64,000 nt of DNA from Desulfogranum japonicum DSM 18378 (GCF_000429945.1 NZ_AUCV01000013.1:84818-148817), one strand, 5' to 3'. Shown: positions 47,121-56,470, counted from the stretch's first letter. Program-made: numbers and translations. The notes: generated from the letters alone by a model not told the origin.

Positions 47121-48143
47121 ATGCGAATATTTCACATTGTTCTTATCCTGATCCTGTTCACAGTACCCGCTTATGGGCAGACAACTACAGCCACAAGCAG
47201 CGGGACCATCACCATGGATTTTGATCTCTCAGCTCATGGTACTGACAAAAATACGGAACTATGGATTCCCTACCCTCTTTCAGACGAACATCAACAGATT
47301 ACAGACATTCGTCTCTCTGGGAATTACATAAAATCAGCCGTCTACAGCGACCAAAAATATTCAACACCAATGCTTTACGCAAAATGGAATTCTGACACTG
47401 CAGGCAGAAAGCTGTCTCTCAGCTTCCATGTAACCAGGGAAGAAGTTATCCGCCGGGACTTTCCAGAACAGGAGGCTGCCTGGAATCCAGCAGATTACAG
47501 CATGTACCTGCAACCAACGTCTTTGGGCCCCATTGACGGAGTGGTCAAACAACTGGCCGAGGATATAACCAAAGATAAAAAAGGTACACTTGCCAAGGCA
47601 AAGGCAGTGTATGACTGGATCATAGAAAACATGCACAGAGACCCTGAAACACGAGGATGTGGCCCAGGAGACGTCTGTCTACTGCTCACCAAACCTGGAG
47701 GAAAATGCACGGATATCCACTCGGTCTTTGTGGCCCTCTGCCGTACAGCCGGAGTACCGGCACGTGAGGTATTCGGCATCAGGCAGGGTAAAAAATCCAC
47801 TCAGGATATCACAACCTGGCAACATTGCTGGGCGGAATTCTATTTGCCTGGATACGGATGGGTGCCGGTTGACCCTGCCGATGTCCTCAAAATGATGCTG
47901 GTGCATAACTTGAAGCTGGATGATGCTCAAACCAAGCAATATCGAGAATATTACTGGGGAGCCTGGGATCAATACAGGGTAAAACTCGCAGTGGGAAGGG
48001 ATATTGTGCTCAATCCTGTCCAGGTCGGACCTCCTTTAAACACCTTTGGTTATCCTTATGCTGAAATTAATGGAGAATATGTGGATTGGCTTGATCCAGA
48101 ACATTTCCAGTACACTTTTACTTTTGTCAAAGACAGCGAGTAA
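47121..48143 (+). CDS. Secreted transglutaminase-like (cysteine protease fold) protein
   Basis: A 340-residue exported protein with signal peptide MRIFHIVLILILFTVPAYGQ. The first half is a beta-rich domain and the second a transglutaminase-like core with the triad cysteine in PGGKCTDIHSVFVALCRTAGVPAR, histidine in QHCWAEFYLPGYGWVPV and aspartate in PVDPADV. Such proteins hydrolyse or form amide bonds in the periplasm; the target is unknown. AGGAAAAG precedes the ATG. Followed by a terminator; no operon partner. Confidence 0.87.
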   Translation: MRIFHIVLILILFTVPAYGQTTTATSSGTITMDFDLSAHGTDKNTELWIPYPLSDEHQQITDIRLSGNYIKSAVYSDQKYSTPMLYAKWNSDTAGRKLSLSFHVTREEVIRRDFPEQEAAWNPADYSMYLQPTSLGPIDGVVKQLAEDITKDKKGTLAKAKAVYDWIIENMHRDPETRGCGPGDVCLLLTKPGGKCTDIHSVFVALCRTAGVPAREVFGIRQGKKSTQDITTWQHCWAEFYLPGYGWVPVDPADVLKMMLVHNLKLDDAQTKQYREYYWGAWDQYRVKLAVGRDIVLNPVQVGPPLNTFGYPYAEINGEYVDWLDPEHFQYTFTFVKDSE

Positions 48144-48210
48144 TACGAAGCGCTGTAAATAAAGAATGTATCCACTCTGCTTTTCTTAAAACACTGCAGA
48201 TTCGCCAAGT

Positions 48211-48250
48211 AAAGCCCGGTCTGGAACTCTATTCTACGCCGGGCTTTTTG
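48211..48250 (+). terminator. Rho-independent terminator after the transglutaminase-like gene
   Basis: AAAGCCCGG (48211-48219) pairs perfectly with CCGGGCTTT (48239-48247), with two more T after it, 68 bases after the stop codon. Confidence 0.85.
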
Positions 48251-48447
48251 CATCAGACATTCAGGGGGGCTCGATATGGTTTATAGCAGCAGACATGTAT
48301 TTCACTTTATGGTTTACATGCGAATAAACCATTTCAAGTAACACACAAAAACCGCGCTTTTGAACACCACGTTCATGGTAAAGACTTCGTCTGGTTGCCT
48401 ATACGGTTCGCCTTATTCCGGAACAAGAAGCGTGAACAGATGCCTTA

Positions 48448-48611
48448 AGGGTCACGGGAAAAAATACATTATCCAATCTTGCTTGTCTCTCAACTCGGTA
48501 ACATCGTCGCGTCAATGGCTCCATACGGCCAATATGGAACCATTGACGCTATGACGTTACCAAACCGATATCCTACGCAATTTTTGGATATATATTATTT
48601 TCCGCGACCCT
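48448..48611 (+). repeat. Family A inverted-repeat element, full copy 3 (164 bp)
   Basis: Starts AGGGTCACGGGAAAA and ends TTTTCCGCGACCCT. Central palindrome GGTAACATCGTCGCGTCAAT paired with ATTGACGCTATGACGTTACC, then CCTACGCAATTTTTGGATAT. Opposite orientation to the copy at 31962-32121 and the same as that at 36151-36313. Confidence 0.85.
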
Positions 48612-48712
48612 AAACACACCATACAGGGACACCCTGCGCTGGCAACGGCACTGGCAAGCACCGAGCCCCGGTTATAAACAGCATACTGTACTGGCACAGA
48701 CAGGAGGAATGA

Positions 48713-49525
48713 ATGAAAGTTAACCAGGTAAAACTCGTCTATTTTTCACCCACCGGAACGACTCAAAAAGTAATGGAGAGTATAGCCAAAGGACTGGCTA
48801 TTAAAAATGTCAAACACATTAACCTAACACTTCCAGCAGAAAGCTCACAAATTTATCCTGTATTTTCTGATGAACTTGTCATTATGGGTGCGCCTGTTTA
48901 CGGCGGACGTATTCCAGTTGATGCTATCAAACGATTCAGTCAGCTAAAAGCAAACGATACCTTAGTAATTCCCGTAGTGGTATACGGTAACCGTGCCTTT
49001 GAAGATGCACTGTTGGAACTGAACAACCTTGCCCTTGAGCTGGGTTTTCGTCCCATCGCTGGGGGTGCTTTTATTGGTGAGCACTCTTTTGCAACAAAGA
49101 GTATCACCATTGCAAATGGTCGTCCGGATAGTCTGGATGTACAAAAAGCGATAGCTTTTGGCGCAAAAATCAAAACCAAGGTATCTGACCTGCAACCATC
49201 TGATCTTCAGATAGATTTGGAGCTTCCTGGCAGTTTCCCATATGAAGCTGACGGAGTACGGAAATTGGCAGTTTCGCCTATCACAAAAAAAGATATATGC
49301 ACTGTTTGCGGCACTTGTGCCAGTGTATGCCCCACCGCAGCCATTTCAGTAGAAGAAAAAGTAACAACTCAAACAAGCTTATGTATCCGTTGCTGCGCCT
49401 GCATTAAAACTTGTCCGGAAAAGGCAAGAATAATGGCAGACGAAACATGGACGAATATTGCCAACTGGTTGCAAGAGAATTGCAGTACTCGAAAAGAACC
49501 TCAGGTTTTTGGAGTTGAGATGTGA
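48713..49525 (+). CDS. EFR1-type flavodoxin/2[4Fe-4S] ferredoxin protein
   Basis: A 270-residue protein. The N-terminal flavodoxin-like domain has the FMN phosphate loop FSPTGTTQKV (residues about 10-19) and VIMGAPVYGGRIP; the C-terminus has two [4Fe-4S] motifs, ICTVCGTCASVCPTAAI and LCIRCCACIKTCPEKA. These proteins (EFR1 family) are common in strict anaerobes as low-potential electron carriers of unknown partner. GGAGGA lies before the ATG. The flanking 3' gene is an orphan small protein. Confidence 0.9.
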   Translation: MKVNQVKLVYFSPTGTTQKVMESIAKGLAIKNVKHINLTLPAESSQIYPVFSDELVIMGAPVYGGRIPVDAIKRFSQLKANDTLVIPVVVYGNRAFEDALLELNNLALELGFRPIAGGAFIGEHSFATKSITIANGRPDSLDVQKAIAFGAKIKTKVSDLQPSDLQIDLELPGSFPYEADGVRKLAVSPITKKDICTVCGTCASVCPTAAISVEEKVTTQTSLCIRCCACIKTCPEKARIMADETWTNIANWLQENCSTRKEPQVFGVEM

Positions 49526-49605
49526 ATATTTAGTAAATTCCGTACGTGGAGTTCGCGACTTTGGTTCGCGTTATCCAAAAGATTACTCTTTGCAAGAAAG
49601 ATCAA

Positions 49606-49935
49606 ATGGGAAAAAAAGTAATACCGGATGAAATAAGAGAAGAGGTTATAGGCATTGTAGAAAGGTACAATCAAGAAGAATTAAACTCGATCCCCTGCTA
49701 TTTTATTGTAAGGTTTAAAGGAAAATTTCTTTATCTTGATAGATCCGTTCATGGCAAAACAAGCCCCATATGCCGTTTAAAGTATCAAGAGGATTTTGAT
49801 GACTGGGATTTTGCCATTTATAAATGGAGTTCGAAATCATATGATTCTGAAGATTTTTTGTTTGATGGAAGCCAATATGTTGATGGGACCATTGCGGGGG
49901 CGATAAAAGCTGGCATGCATGCGTATCCGGTATAA
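49606..49935 (+). CDS. Hypothetical protein
   Basis: A 109-residue acidic protein from the ATG at 49606 (AAGAAAG upstream). It is mixed alpha/beta: an N-terminal helix (PDEIREEVIGIVERYNQEEL), strands (YFIVRFKGKFLYLDRS) and aromatic-rich DDWDFAIYKWSSKSYDSEDF, ending with a glycine/alanine helix. I recognise no family. It starts 80 bases after the EFR1 gene and might share its transcript. Confidence 0.6.
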   Translation: MGKKVIPDEIREEVIGIVERYNQEELNSIPCYFIVRFKGKFLYLDRSVHGKTSPICRLKYQEDFDDWDFAIYKWSSKSYDSEDFLFDGSQYVDGTIAGAIKAGMHAYPV

Positions 49936-49941
49936 TCCCGT

Positions 49942-49973
49942 AGCCTGAGGAGAGAACCATTTCTCCTTAGGCT
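49942..49973 (+). other. Stable hairpin after the hypothetical gene
   Basis: AGCCTGAGGAGA pairs with TCTCCTTAGGCT over 12 positions with one G-U wobble and an 8-base loop. No T run follows, so it may be a weak terminator or transcript-end structure. Confidence 0.4.
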
Positions 49974-50851
49974 TCCCACCACCTCCAGGTAAGCGCGCTT
50001 GCACCAAACGGTTCCCATGAGCTAAATCCCCCATCCAGCAGTGCAGATACTCTGCAAGCATGCGCTTGGACCTTGCCTTAGGCCTTATCAAAGTGGGAAG
50101 CAGAAATCACTTTTATTTTGGGGGGAGCAGCGTGAAAGAAGATTAATATCCATGCTCTTTCGCATAGAGCCATTAACCATTAAGGCTCTGAATTACGCTA
50201 CAAGGCCGGTCGGAAATGGAATATGACCGTAGGTACCATCACAAAATCAACGATACGCCTATGGATAACCGGCTATCAACCGCTGCAATAGCGGATCTCA
50301 ACCTGGCAAAAAAACCACATAACCTACTATGGCGGCATCGTTTGCAACAGTCGTCACCTTCGAAGAATACAACCGCTCTGCCCTGCACCCCACACCGGCA
50401 GGTTGGCTCACTGCCGCCTCCGGACAACCTTCCCCTTTTAGACAACAGAACCTTTCCACTGATTCAATCTACATGGAACAGCGAGCTGGAAGTGTGTAAC
50501 TGACCACAGACTCCACAGAGTCTCCCGATGACCGCTTATCTCTTTGCAGGATCGCGTTTTCCCGCATAGATAGCCAGCCTGAGTCTCCGCTTATCTGCGG
50601 AAAACCGCGCCAGCATAAATCAAAAGCAATTTTAACTAGTTACAACTCAGAACTAATAAAAATACCAGTACTGTTACCCCTGTGACCAGTTACGGAAGTG
50701 TGAGTTTATTTTGCGCAAACTGCAAAATATCCTCGCTTGCCCTGAATACATTTTCACGCTATTACAAAAAAAGAAAGAGACATATTTGTCATGTTTTTTC
50801 TTTTTCCTGCGACGCGATAAAACAAAATCGCAAGGGAAGTTGCCAGGCAAT

Positions 50852-51003
50852 CCTAGAAGTCTGTCGGACTTTTTACAGGTAAAGCTGCTAACGTGCTGAT
50901 CTTACCAATGTGTTCTTTGCAGCACAATAGTTGCTTTTTGTATTAATTCCAATAAGTACGAAAGCATGCATTTGTAAATGTTTTAAACCCGACAGGCTCC
51001 TAG
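50852..51003. repeat. Possible small inverted-repeat element (family C)
   Basis: The left end CCTAGAAGTCTGTCGGACTT and the reverse complement of the right end CTAGGAGCCTGTCGGGTTTA share about 15 of 20 bases, enclosing about 152 bp with no gene. A related end occurs near 46988. Known or novel status cannot be told. Confidence 0.5.
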
Positions 51004-51170
51004 CGACATAAAACGGCTTTGTGATTTCACAAACCTGAAAAGAGCAAACGAAAAACAATTGAAACATGCAGCAACAGCCGTTCCGACACTTTTAGCCCTG
51101 AACGAACACAGCTACATGTTTCAATTGCAAAACTTCGGCAGCAGATAACCAGCAAAAAGGAATCCGTTCT

Positions 51171-52136
51171 ATGAAGACAATCCTACATCAACCTTTAGGG
51201 GCCAACGTGTCACCGAAATTCGGTGGCCCTACAACGTTTATGCGCCTCCCCTCTTTCCCTGACGCTCAGGATCTTGATGCGTGTTTATACGGTATCCCCA
51301 TGGACTGGGGGACATCGGCGCGCCCAGGTACGCGTTTCGGACCGCGCCAGATAAGGGCGGAGTCAACCCAGATTCGACCCTACAACATGGGTACCGGCGT
51401 CAGTCCCTTTGCTGTCCTTTCAATCGCCGATATTAGTGACGTCCCTGTCAATCCCTACAGTCTTATTCGTTCGATCGAGACAATAGAGCAATTCATCACA
51501 GACAAAATTCTTCGCTACGATTGCCTGCCAATAGGTATGGGCGGCGACCACACCGTCCTTCTGCCGATCCTTCGGGCCATTGCCAAGAAACATGGCCCGG
51601 TCGCACTTATCCATGTCGACGCCCATGCTGATACCAATGACACCATGCTCGGTGAAAAAATTGCCCATGGGACGCCGGTACGCAGGGCAGTCGAGGAGAA
51701 TTTGATAGATACTTCCTGCTCATTTCAGATAGGGCTCCGTGGCTCCGGATACGCTGCCGACGACTTCGACTGGTCGCGACAGCAAGGTATTCGCGTGGTT
51801 ACAGCCGAAGACTGCTGGCACAAGTCCCTGACCCCGCTCATGGCTGACGTGCGTAGCGCAATTGGGCAAAAGCCGGCATACCTGACATTCGACATAGACA
51901 GCCTAGACCCGGCCTATGCTCCCGGTACCGGCACGCTGGAGATGGGAGGACTTACCGCAGTCCAGGCGCTCGAGATCCTGCGGGGCTGCCGAGGGCTTCA
52001 TCTTGTCGGAGGCGATTGTGTCGAAGTTTCCCCACCATACGACGCTCACGGTATGACAGCGACCATCGCAGCCAATATTCTTTTTGAAATGCTTTGCGCG
52101 ATTCCGCAGACCCCGAAGGCAAAAAGAACTCCATGA
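51171..52136 (+). CDS. Agmatinase-family ureohydrolase
   Basis: A 321-residue arginase/agmatinase fold enzyme. Mn ligands are visible: GMGGDHTVLLP, VDAHADTND, and TFDIDSLDPAYAPGTG, plus the glutamate in CVEVSPPYD. The N-terminal GIPMDWGTSARPGTRFGPRQIR is typical of agmatinase, guanidinobutyrase and guanidinopropionase. It would hydrolyse a guanidino compound to urea and an amine. The next genes are a complete TRAP uptake system, so an imported guanidino acid such as guanidinobutyrate is more likely than agmatine; this is inference. GC content appears higher than the neighbours'. Confidence 0.88.
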   Translation: MKTILHQPLGANVSPKFGGPTTFMRLPSFPDAQDLDACLYGIPMDWGTSARPGTRFGPRQIRAESTQIRPYNMGTGVSPFAVLSIADISDVPVNPYSLIRSIETIEQFITDKILRYDCLPIGMGGDHTVLLPILRAIAKKHGPVALIHVDAHADTNDTMLGEKIAHGTPVRRAVEENLIDTSCSFQIGLRGSGYAADDFDWSRQQGIRVVTAEDCWHKSLTPLMADVRSAIGQKPAYLTFDIDSLDPAYAPGTGTLEMGGLTAVQALEILRGCRGLHLVGGDCVEVSPPYDAHGMTATIAANILFEMLCAIPQTPKAKRTP

Positions 52137-52221
52137 GAGAGTTATTTTCGGATACTGGCAACAGTGATCTGATTGTGTAATAACCACCACCCAAAACTGC
52201 ACTATCACAAGGAGAAGCCCA

Positions 52222-53220
52222 ATGAAAAACTTGAGACGCGCCGCATGCCTGACGTTACTTGTCACCATCCTGATGAGCTGGACAATGGCATTTGCCGCCG
52301 ATAAAGTCTACCGGATGCGCCTGCAGAGCTATTACCCCCAGAGCATGTTGAGTGGCGCTGAAAATTTCGCCCAGCTCGCCAAAACGATGAGTAATGGACG
52401 GCTTGAAATCACTGTTTTCCCTGGCGGAACCCTCGCTTCCCCGGACAATATTCTCAAATCGGTCAAAACCGGAATGATTGATATTGGTCAGGGGAGCGGT
52501 TCATACTATTCCGAGCTGATTATCGGCAACACGGAAATCGGCCTCCCCATGGCATGGAGAAACTCATCGGAGGCTAGATTCCTGTATAGAGGCCTTGGCT
52601 TTGAAAACCTTCTGATCAGTGAGTATGAAAAGCAGGGCGTCCATTATCTCGGTTCTGCTCCGGCAGCCACCTACCACATTCTCACCAAGGAGCCTGCCAG
52701 CTCCATAGAAGATTTGAAAGAAATGAAAATCCGAGCCATTGGCGGAGCTGCGAAAATGCTCAACAAGGTCGGGGTTGCCACTGTCAATATCAAATCAAGC
52801 GAAATGTATCTCGCTATCACCACCGGCGCGATCGACGGTATTCTGTTCGGCGGGGCCATGGACTACAAGAGCATGAAGCTCAATGAGGTGGCCGGATATT
52901 ATAATGCTACACCCATTGTTGATCCGATCATGGATTCCTTCATCATTAACCCCAAGGTCTGGGCGAGCCTGCCTGCAGACTTGCAGACCATTCTCGAGTG
53001 TGCCGCATTGAGAGCCGGCCTTGAGTATTACGACAACATTCAGAAGGATGAGTACCTGCTTCGCGATGAAGCATTCAAGGGAATTACCAACTTCTCCGCT
53101 GAAGATATCGCCCTGCTCGAGAAAGCGGCCCTGGAAGTCTGGGACGAAGAGGCTACCAGATCGCCTGAAGTAAAGAAAGCGGTCGACCTGCTTAAGCAGA
53201 TGAACAGTCTGGTAAAATAG
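52222..53220 (+). CDS. dctP: TRAP transporter solute-binding protein DctP
   Basis: A 332-residue periplasmic binding protein with signal peptide MKNLRRAACLTLLVTILMSW followed by AFA cleavage region. The DctP fold shows FAQLAKTMSNGRLEITVFPG, GNTEIGLPMAW, LKEMKIRAIGGAAKMLNKVG and MYLAITTGAIDGILFG. The arginine in MKIRA binds a substrate carboxylate, so the ligand should carry a carboxylate. AAGGAG before the ATG. It follows the ureohydrolase by 85 bases and precedes DctQ. Confidence 0.92.
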   Translation: MKNLRRAACLTLLVTILMSWTMAFAADKVYRMRLQSYYPQSMLSGAENFAQLAKTMSNGRLEITVFPGGTLASPDNILKSVKTGMIDIGQGSGSYYSELIIGNTEIGLPMAWRNSSEARFLYRGLGFENLLISEYEKQGVHYLGSAPAATYHILTKEPASSIEDLKEMKIRAIGGAAKMLNKVGVATVNIKSSEMYLAITTGAIDGILFGGAMDYKSMKLNEVAGYYNATPIVDPIMDSFIINPKVWASLPADLQTILECAALRAGLEYYDNIQKDEYLLRDEAFKGITNFSAEDIALLEKAALEVWDEEATRSPEVKKAVDLLKQMNSLVK

Positions 53221-53276
53221 AGCCTGTAATACTGCCTGGAATACTACCAAGCCTACAGACAAGACGGAGTAATGCT

Positions 53277-53792
53277 GTGAAAAACACCCTGAAAATAACA
53301 GTCAGGATCATTGACCGAATGAGCCTGCTGTCGGCCAACCTGTTATCGATGCTGTTGCTGCTGATGATATTCATTGTGATGTATGAGGTGATCGCGCGCT
53401 ACCTTTTTAACAGCCCAACCTCATGGGCCCTTGAAGCCGTAACAATGGTTTTCGGTACATACATGATCGGAGGTGGAGCCTACGCCGTCTTGTCTAAAGC
53501 CCATGTCAACATGGATATTTTTTATACCCGCTGGTCGAAAAAAAACAGAGCCATAGTGGATGCCTGTACCTTCCCGCTTGTCGCATTCTATTTCAGCGTG
53601 ATGACCTGGCTCGCAATCCGTTACGCCGTAGAATCCTTTACCATCGCCGAACATGCACCGTCGGTCTGGGGACCTCCCATATACCATTGGAAAATCATTC
53701 TTGCCGTCGGCCTTGCTCTGCTCTGGCTCCAATTAATCAGCGATTTTATCAAGAATCTCACTTTTGCCTTAACTGGAGAACGATGGTCATGA
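53277..53792 (+). CDS. dctQ: TRAP transporter small membrane subunit DctQ
   Basis: A 171-residue protein with four membrane segments (LLSMLLLLMIFIVMYEVIAR; AVTMVFGTYMIGGGAYAV; VAFYFSVMTWLAIRY; IILAVGLALLWLQLISDF), with YEVIARYLFNSPTSWALE typical of DctQ. GTG start at 53277 with GGAG upstream. It joins DctP to DctM in Na+-driven uptake. Its stop overlaps the DctM ATG by four bases. Confidence 0.9.
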   Translation: MKNTLKITVRIIDRMSLLSANLLSMLLLLMIFIVMYEVIARYLFNSPTSWALEAVTMVFGTYMIGGGAYAVLSKAHVNMDIFYTRWSKKNRAIVDACTFPLVAFYFSVMTWLAIRYAVESFTIAEHAPSVWGPPIYHWKIILAVGLALLWLQLISDFIKNLTFALTGERWS

Positions 53793-55102
53793 GTCCTTTT
53801 GCCGTTACCGCCATCATGTTTGTCAGCATGCTCCTGCTGATGGTCACCGGGATCCCCATCTCTTTCTGCCTTGGGATAGTGGGTCTTTGCACAACTGTTT
53901 TTCTCTGGGGCCCGTCATCCATCGACCTTGTCTATTTTACCTTGTGGAACGTGGCCAACAATTTTATTCTCATCGCCGTTCCGCTATTTATCTTCATGGG
54001 ATACATTCTGCACCAATCGGGGATAGCGAAAGATCTCTTTGACAGCGTCTACCTTTGGTCCGGCAGGGTACGCGGTGGGCTGGGCATCGGCACGGTCGCT
54101 ATATGCGCAATCATGGCGGCGATGGTAGGGATAAGCGGAGCCGCTACCATTTCCATGGGAGTCATTGCCGTTCCCGCAATGCTAGAAAAGAAGTATGATA
54201 AGAAAATTGCCATTGGCCTGGTCCAGGCCGGGGGGGCACTGGGTTTTCTCATCCCTCCAAGCATGATGATGATCATGTATGCCTTCTTGTCAGGAGAGTC
54301 AGTCGGCAGGCTTTTTGCCGGTGGTGTCGTTCCGGGACTGATGCTGGCTGCTTTCTACATGTCTTACATCGGTATCCGCTGCTTTTTACAGCCCAACATG
54401 GGGCCAGCCATTCCGGTCAACGAGCGCGCCAACCTGAAAGAAAAATTCATATCGCTCAAGGGATTGATTCTACCTGCTATCCTCATCCTTTCCGTTCTCG
54501 GCTGCATATTTTTCGGTATTACTTCTCCCACGGAAGCCGCCGCTGTCGGTGCAACAGGAGCATTGATCTGCGCAGCGGTCCGCGGTACACTCACCTGGCA
54601 GATGGTGAAGGACTCTGCACTGAGAACCCTGAACATTTCTAGCTTTACCGCATTCATCATCATCGGGGCCGTGGTATTCAGCACTGTGTATACCGGACTG
54701 GGTGCAACCCAAATGATCCAGGCAACCATTACCGGGCTTGATGTGAGTCCCTGGATAATCATCATCTGCATGCAATTGAGTTTTTTCGTTCTCGGCATGT
54801 TTCTGGACGACCTTGCCATTTTGTTCCTCTGCATGCCAATATACATTCCCATAATCAAAGCGCTGGGCTTTGATCCGGTTTGGTTTGCCGTCCTTTATGT
54901 GGTAAACATGCAGATGGCATATATAACACCACCGTACGGCATAAATCTCTTCTATATGAAGTCGATTGCTCCAAAAGACGTGACCATGAGCGACATCTAT
55001 GCCTCTGTTATCCCCTTTGTCATCATCCAGTTCTTTGCATTGGCCCTGTTCTTGTATTTTCCCCAGATTATTCTCTGGCTGCCCAACATCCTTTTCAATT
55101 AA
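53789..55102 (+). CDS. dctM: TRAP transporter large membrane subunit DctM
   Basis: A 437-residue permease with about twelve hydrophobic segments. DctM marks are FILIAVPLFIFMGYILHQSG, GISGAATISMGVIAVPAM, GGALGFLIPPSMMMI and ITSPTEAAAVGATGALI. I chose the ATG at 53789, which overlaps the DctQ stop (ATGA) with GGAG ten bases upstream, over earlier in-frame codons including 53783 and the long extension from 53687. With DctP/DctQ it completes the importer. Confidence 0.93.
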   Translation: MSPFAVTAIMFVSMLLLMVTGIPISFCLGIVGLCTTVFLWGPSSIDLVYFTLWNVANNFILIAVPLFIFMGYILHQSGIAKDLFDSVYLWSGRVRGGLGIGTVAICAIMAAMVGISGAATISMGVIAVPAMLEKKYDKKIAIGLVQAGGALGFLIPPSMMMIMYAFLSGESVGRLFAGGVVPGLMLAAFYMSYIGIRCFLQPNMGPAIPVNERANLKEKFISLKGLILPAILILSVLGCIFFGITSPTEAAAVGATGALICAAVRGTLTWQMVKDSALRTLNISSFTAFIIIGAVVFSTVYTGLGATQMIQATITGLDVSPWIIIICMQLSFFVLGMFLDDLAILFLCMPIYIPIIKALGFDPVWFAVLYVVNMQMAYITPPYGINLFYMKSIAPKDVTMSDIYASVIPFVIIQFFALALFLYFPQIILWLPNILFN

Positions 55103-55140
55103 GGATCATGAAACACTGTGGGAAATGACACCAGAAAAAG

Positions 55141-56046
55141 TCACAGTTGGCACCACTTTTTGAATGCCGTTTGCACCATATTTTCCAGTGCCTTGGCAGC
55201 CGGGGCCATCTTACCCTCTGCCGGAGCGACAAGATAGTACGGGTACGGCATTGGCACAACATGCTCAAACAATCGCACCAGCCGTCCGGACTGCACATCA
55301 TTTTTGCCAAGAATGGAATCGATGATGGCTACTCCATACCCCTCAAGCGCTCCGGTCATGGCCAGATGAGCCTTGCTGAGAAAAAGGCCGGGCGGCGTGG
55401 CGCTGAGCTGTACCCCGGCAGAAGTAAACCATCGGGTCCAGAAGGTTCCATCATCTTCATGCAACAGAGTGAACCGCAGCAGATCCTCAGGAGCAGTAAT
55501 CTCCTGACCTGTTGCCAGCAATGACGGACTCGCCACTGGAAAAAGGTTGGCATAAGCCACTGTGACAATACGCCAGCCGGGTAGCTCCTTCGGTTCGCCA
55601 TAACAGATGGCAAGATCTAACTTTTGCTCAAGACTGGTGAGTTGCGCAGCAGTTGTCAGGTGAAGCTGTAGGTGAGGATACTCTTCCACCAGTTGACCCA
55701 ACGCAGGGACAAGCCATGTCAAAGCCAGGGATGGGGCACATGAAATATGCATTTCCCCTGCAGTTTCCGTATCCACCAGGTCGGCAGTTACACGATCGAG
55801 ATCATCGAATACAGCGGAAATCGTTTTATAAAGACGAACTCCCTCACGAGTTAAGGTCAGAGGTTTTGTTGTTCGATTAAAAAGAGTTACCCCTAGAACT
55901 CTTTCCAGGGATCTAATCTGGTGACTGACCGCACTGTAGGTCACGCACAATTCCTCAGCGGCATTTTTCAGATGCAGATGTCGAGCAACTGCCTCGAAAA
56001 AACGAAAGGTATTCAATGGAATATCGGTAAGTCGTCTTTTGGTCAT
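55141..56046 (-). CDS. LysR-family regulator, GcvA-like
   Basis: A 301-residue LysR protein. The N-terminal winged helix is LNTFRFFEAVARHLHLKNAAEELCVTYSAVSHQIRSLE, followed by the GcvA-type second helix VLGVTLFNRTTKPLTLTREG; the effector domain has ISCAPSLALTWLVPAL and FTLLHEDDGTFWTRWF. It is convergent with the TRAP operon, which ends 38 bases away, so it may control that operon from the other strand, or an unseen target; the usual divergent arrangement is absent. Confidence 0.9.
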   Translation of the reverse strand: MTKRRLTDIPLNTFRFFEAVARHLHLKNAAEELCVTYSAVSHQIRSLERVLGVTLFNRTTKPLTLTREGVRLYKTISAVFDDLDRVTADLVDTETAGEMHISCAPSLALTWLVPALGQLVEEYPHLQLHLTTAAQLTSLEQKLDLAICYGEPKELPGWRIVTVAYANLFPVASPSLLATGQEITAPEDLLRFTLLHEDDGTFWTRWFTSAGVQLSATPPGLFLSKAHLAMTGALEGYGVAIIDSILGKNDVQSGRLVRLFEHVVPMPYPYYLVAPAEGKMAPAAKALENMVQTAFKKWCQL

Positions 56047-56470
56047 CGGGTGAATATGCGAGGGTGAGAAGTAACTACTTGCTCAGCGAAGGACTGAAAA
56101 ACAGCCTTCCCATAGGTAACCGTTGCATCAAGCAGAAAACGATACCCGCTCGCTAAGCTTGGAGCAAGATTTTTTGCACCACTCAGACACATTATCTCTC
56201 AATCCTCCTGATGCCAAACTATTGCATCGAATCCGGCATACAATACATAATTTTTCCGCATCACTATGGCTATCCGATTACCAGAGCAAGGCGAGAATAG
56301 TTGATGCGACCCTAAAATCATATTCAGTAATTGAACGAATCACACAAAATGAATAGAATACTTTGTTCAGAAGGCCTACAAGGCATTTGGAGGAGAAAGT
56401 AGCCTCTTATATCTTGAAAAATACAAGGGCCCCGTTACGTTGAGGCCCCTGTGAAATCAACTTACCGAAT
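56047..56470. other. Intergenic region between BCCT end and the LysR start
   Basis: 424 bases, head of the LysR gene and tail of the BCCT gene. A 77-codon open frame at 56123-56356 has no family resemblance. The BCCT terminator is at 56423-56452. Nothing else seen. Confidence 0.4.
56423..56452 (-). terminator. Likely terminator of the BCCT gene
   Basis: ACAAGGGCCCC and GAGGCCCCTGT pair at nine of eleven positions; on the minus strand the stem is followed by TATTTTTC, about 20 bases after the stop codon. Confidence 0.6.

Larger units (their letters stand above)
48144..48712. other. Intergenic region with terminator and a full family A element
   Basis: 569 bases. It contains the terminator at 48211-48250 and the family A copy at 48448-48611. 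The remaining sequence has no convincing gene. AGGAGG before 48713 is the ribosome binding site of the next gene. Confidence 0.5.
49936..51170. other. Long geneless region before the ureohydrolase-TRAP operon
   Basis: 1.2 kb without a convincing gene on either strand. Open stretches are short, overlap in several frames and lack ribosome binding sites and recognisable domains. It includes a 12-bp stem hairpin at 49942-49973 and an inverted-repeat-ended segment at 50852-51003. It looks like decayed or mobile-derived sequence. The operon promoter should lie in the last 200 bases. Confidence 0.5.

Noticed and set aside
49837..50091. 84-codon frame on the minus strand in the geneless region
   Set aside because: Glycine/arginine-rich, no ribosome binding site and no recognisable motif.
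56123..56356. 77-codon frame between LysR and BCCT genes
   Set aside because: No ribosome binding site, no family, and a short stretch in an otherwise stop-rich region.
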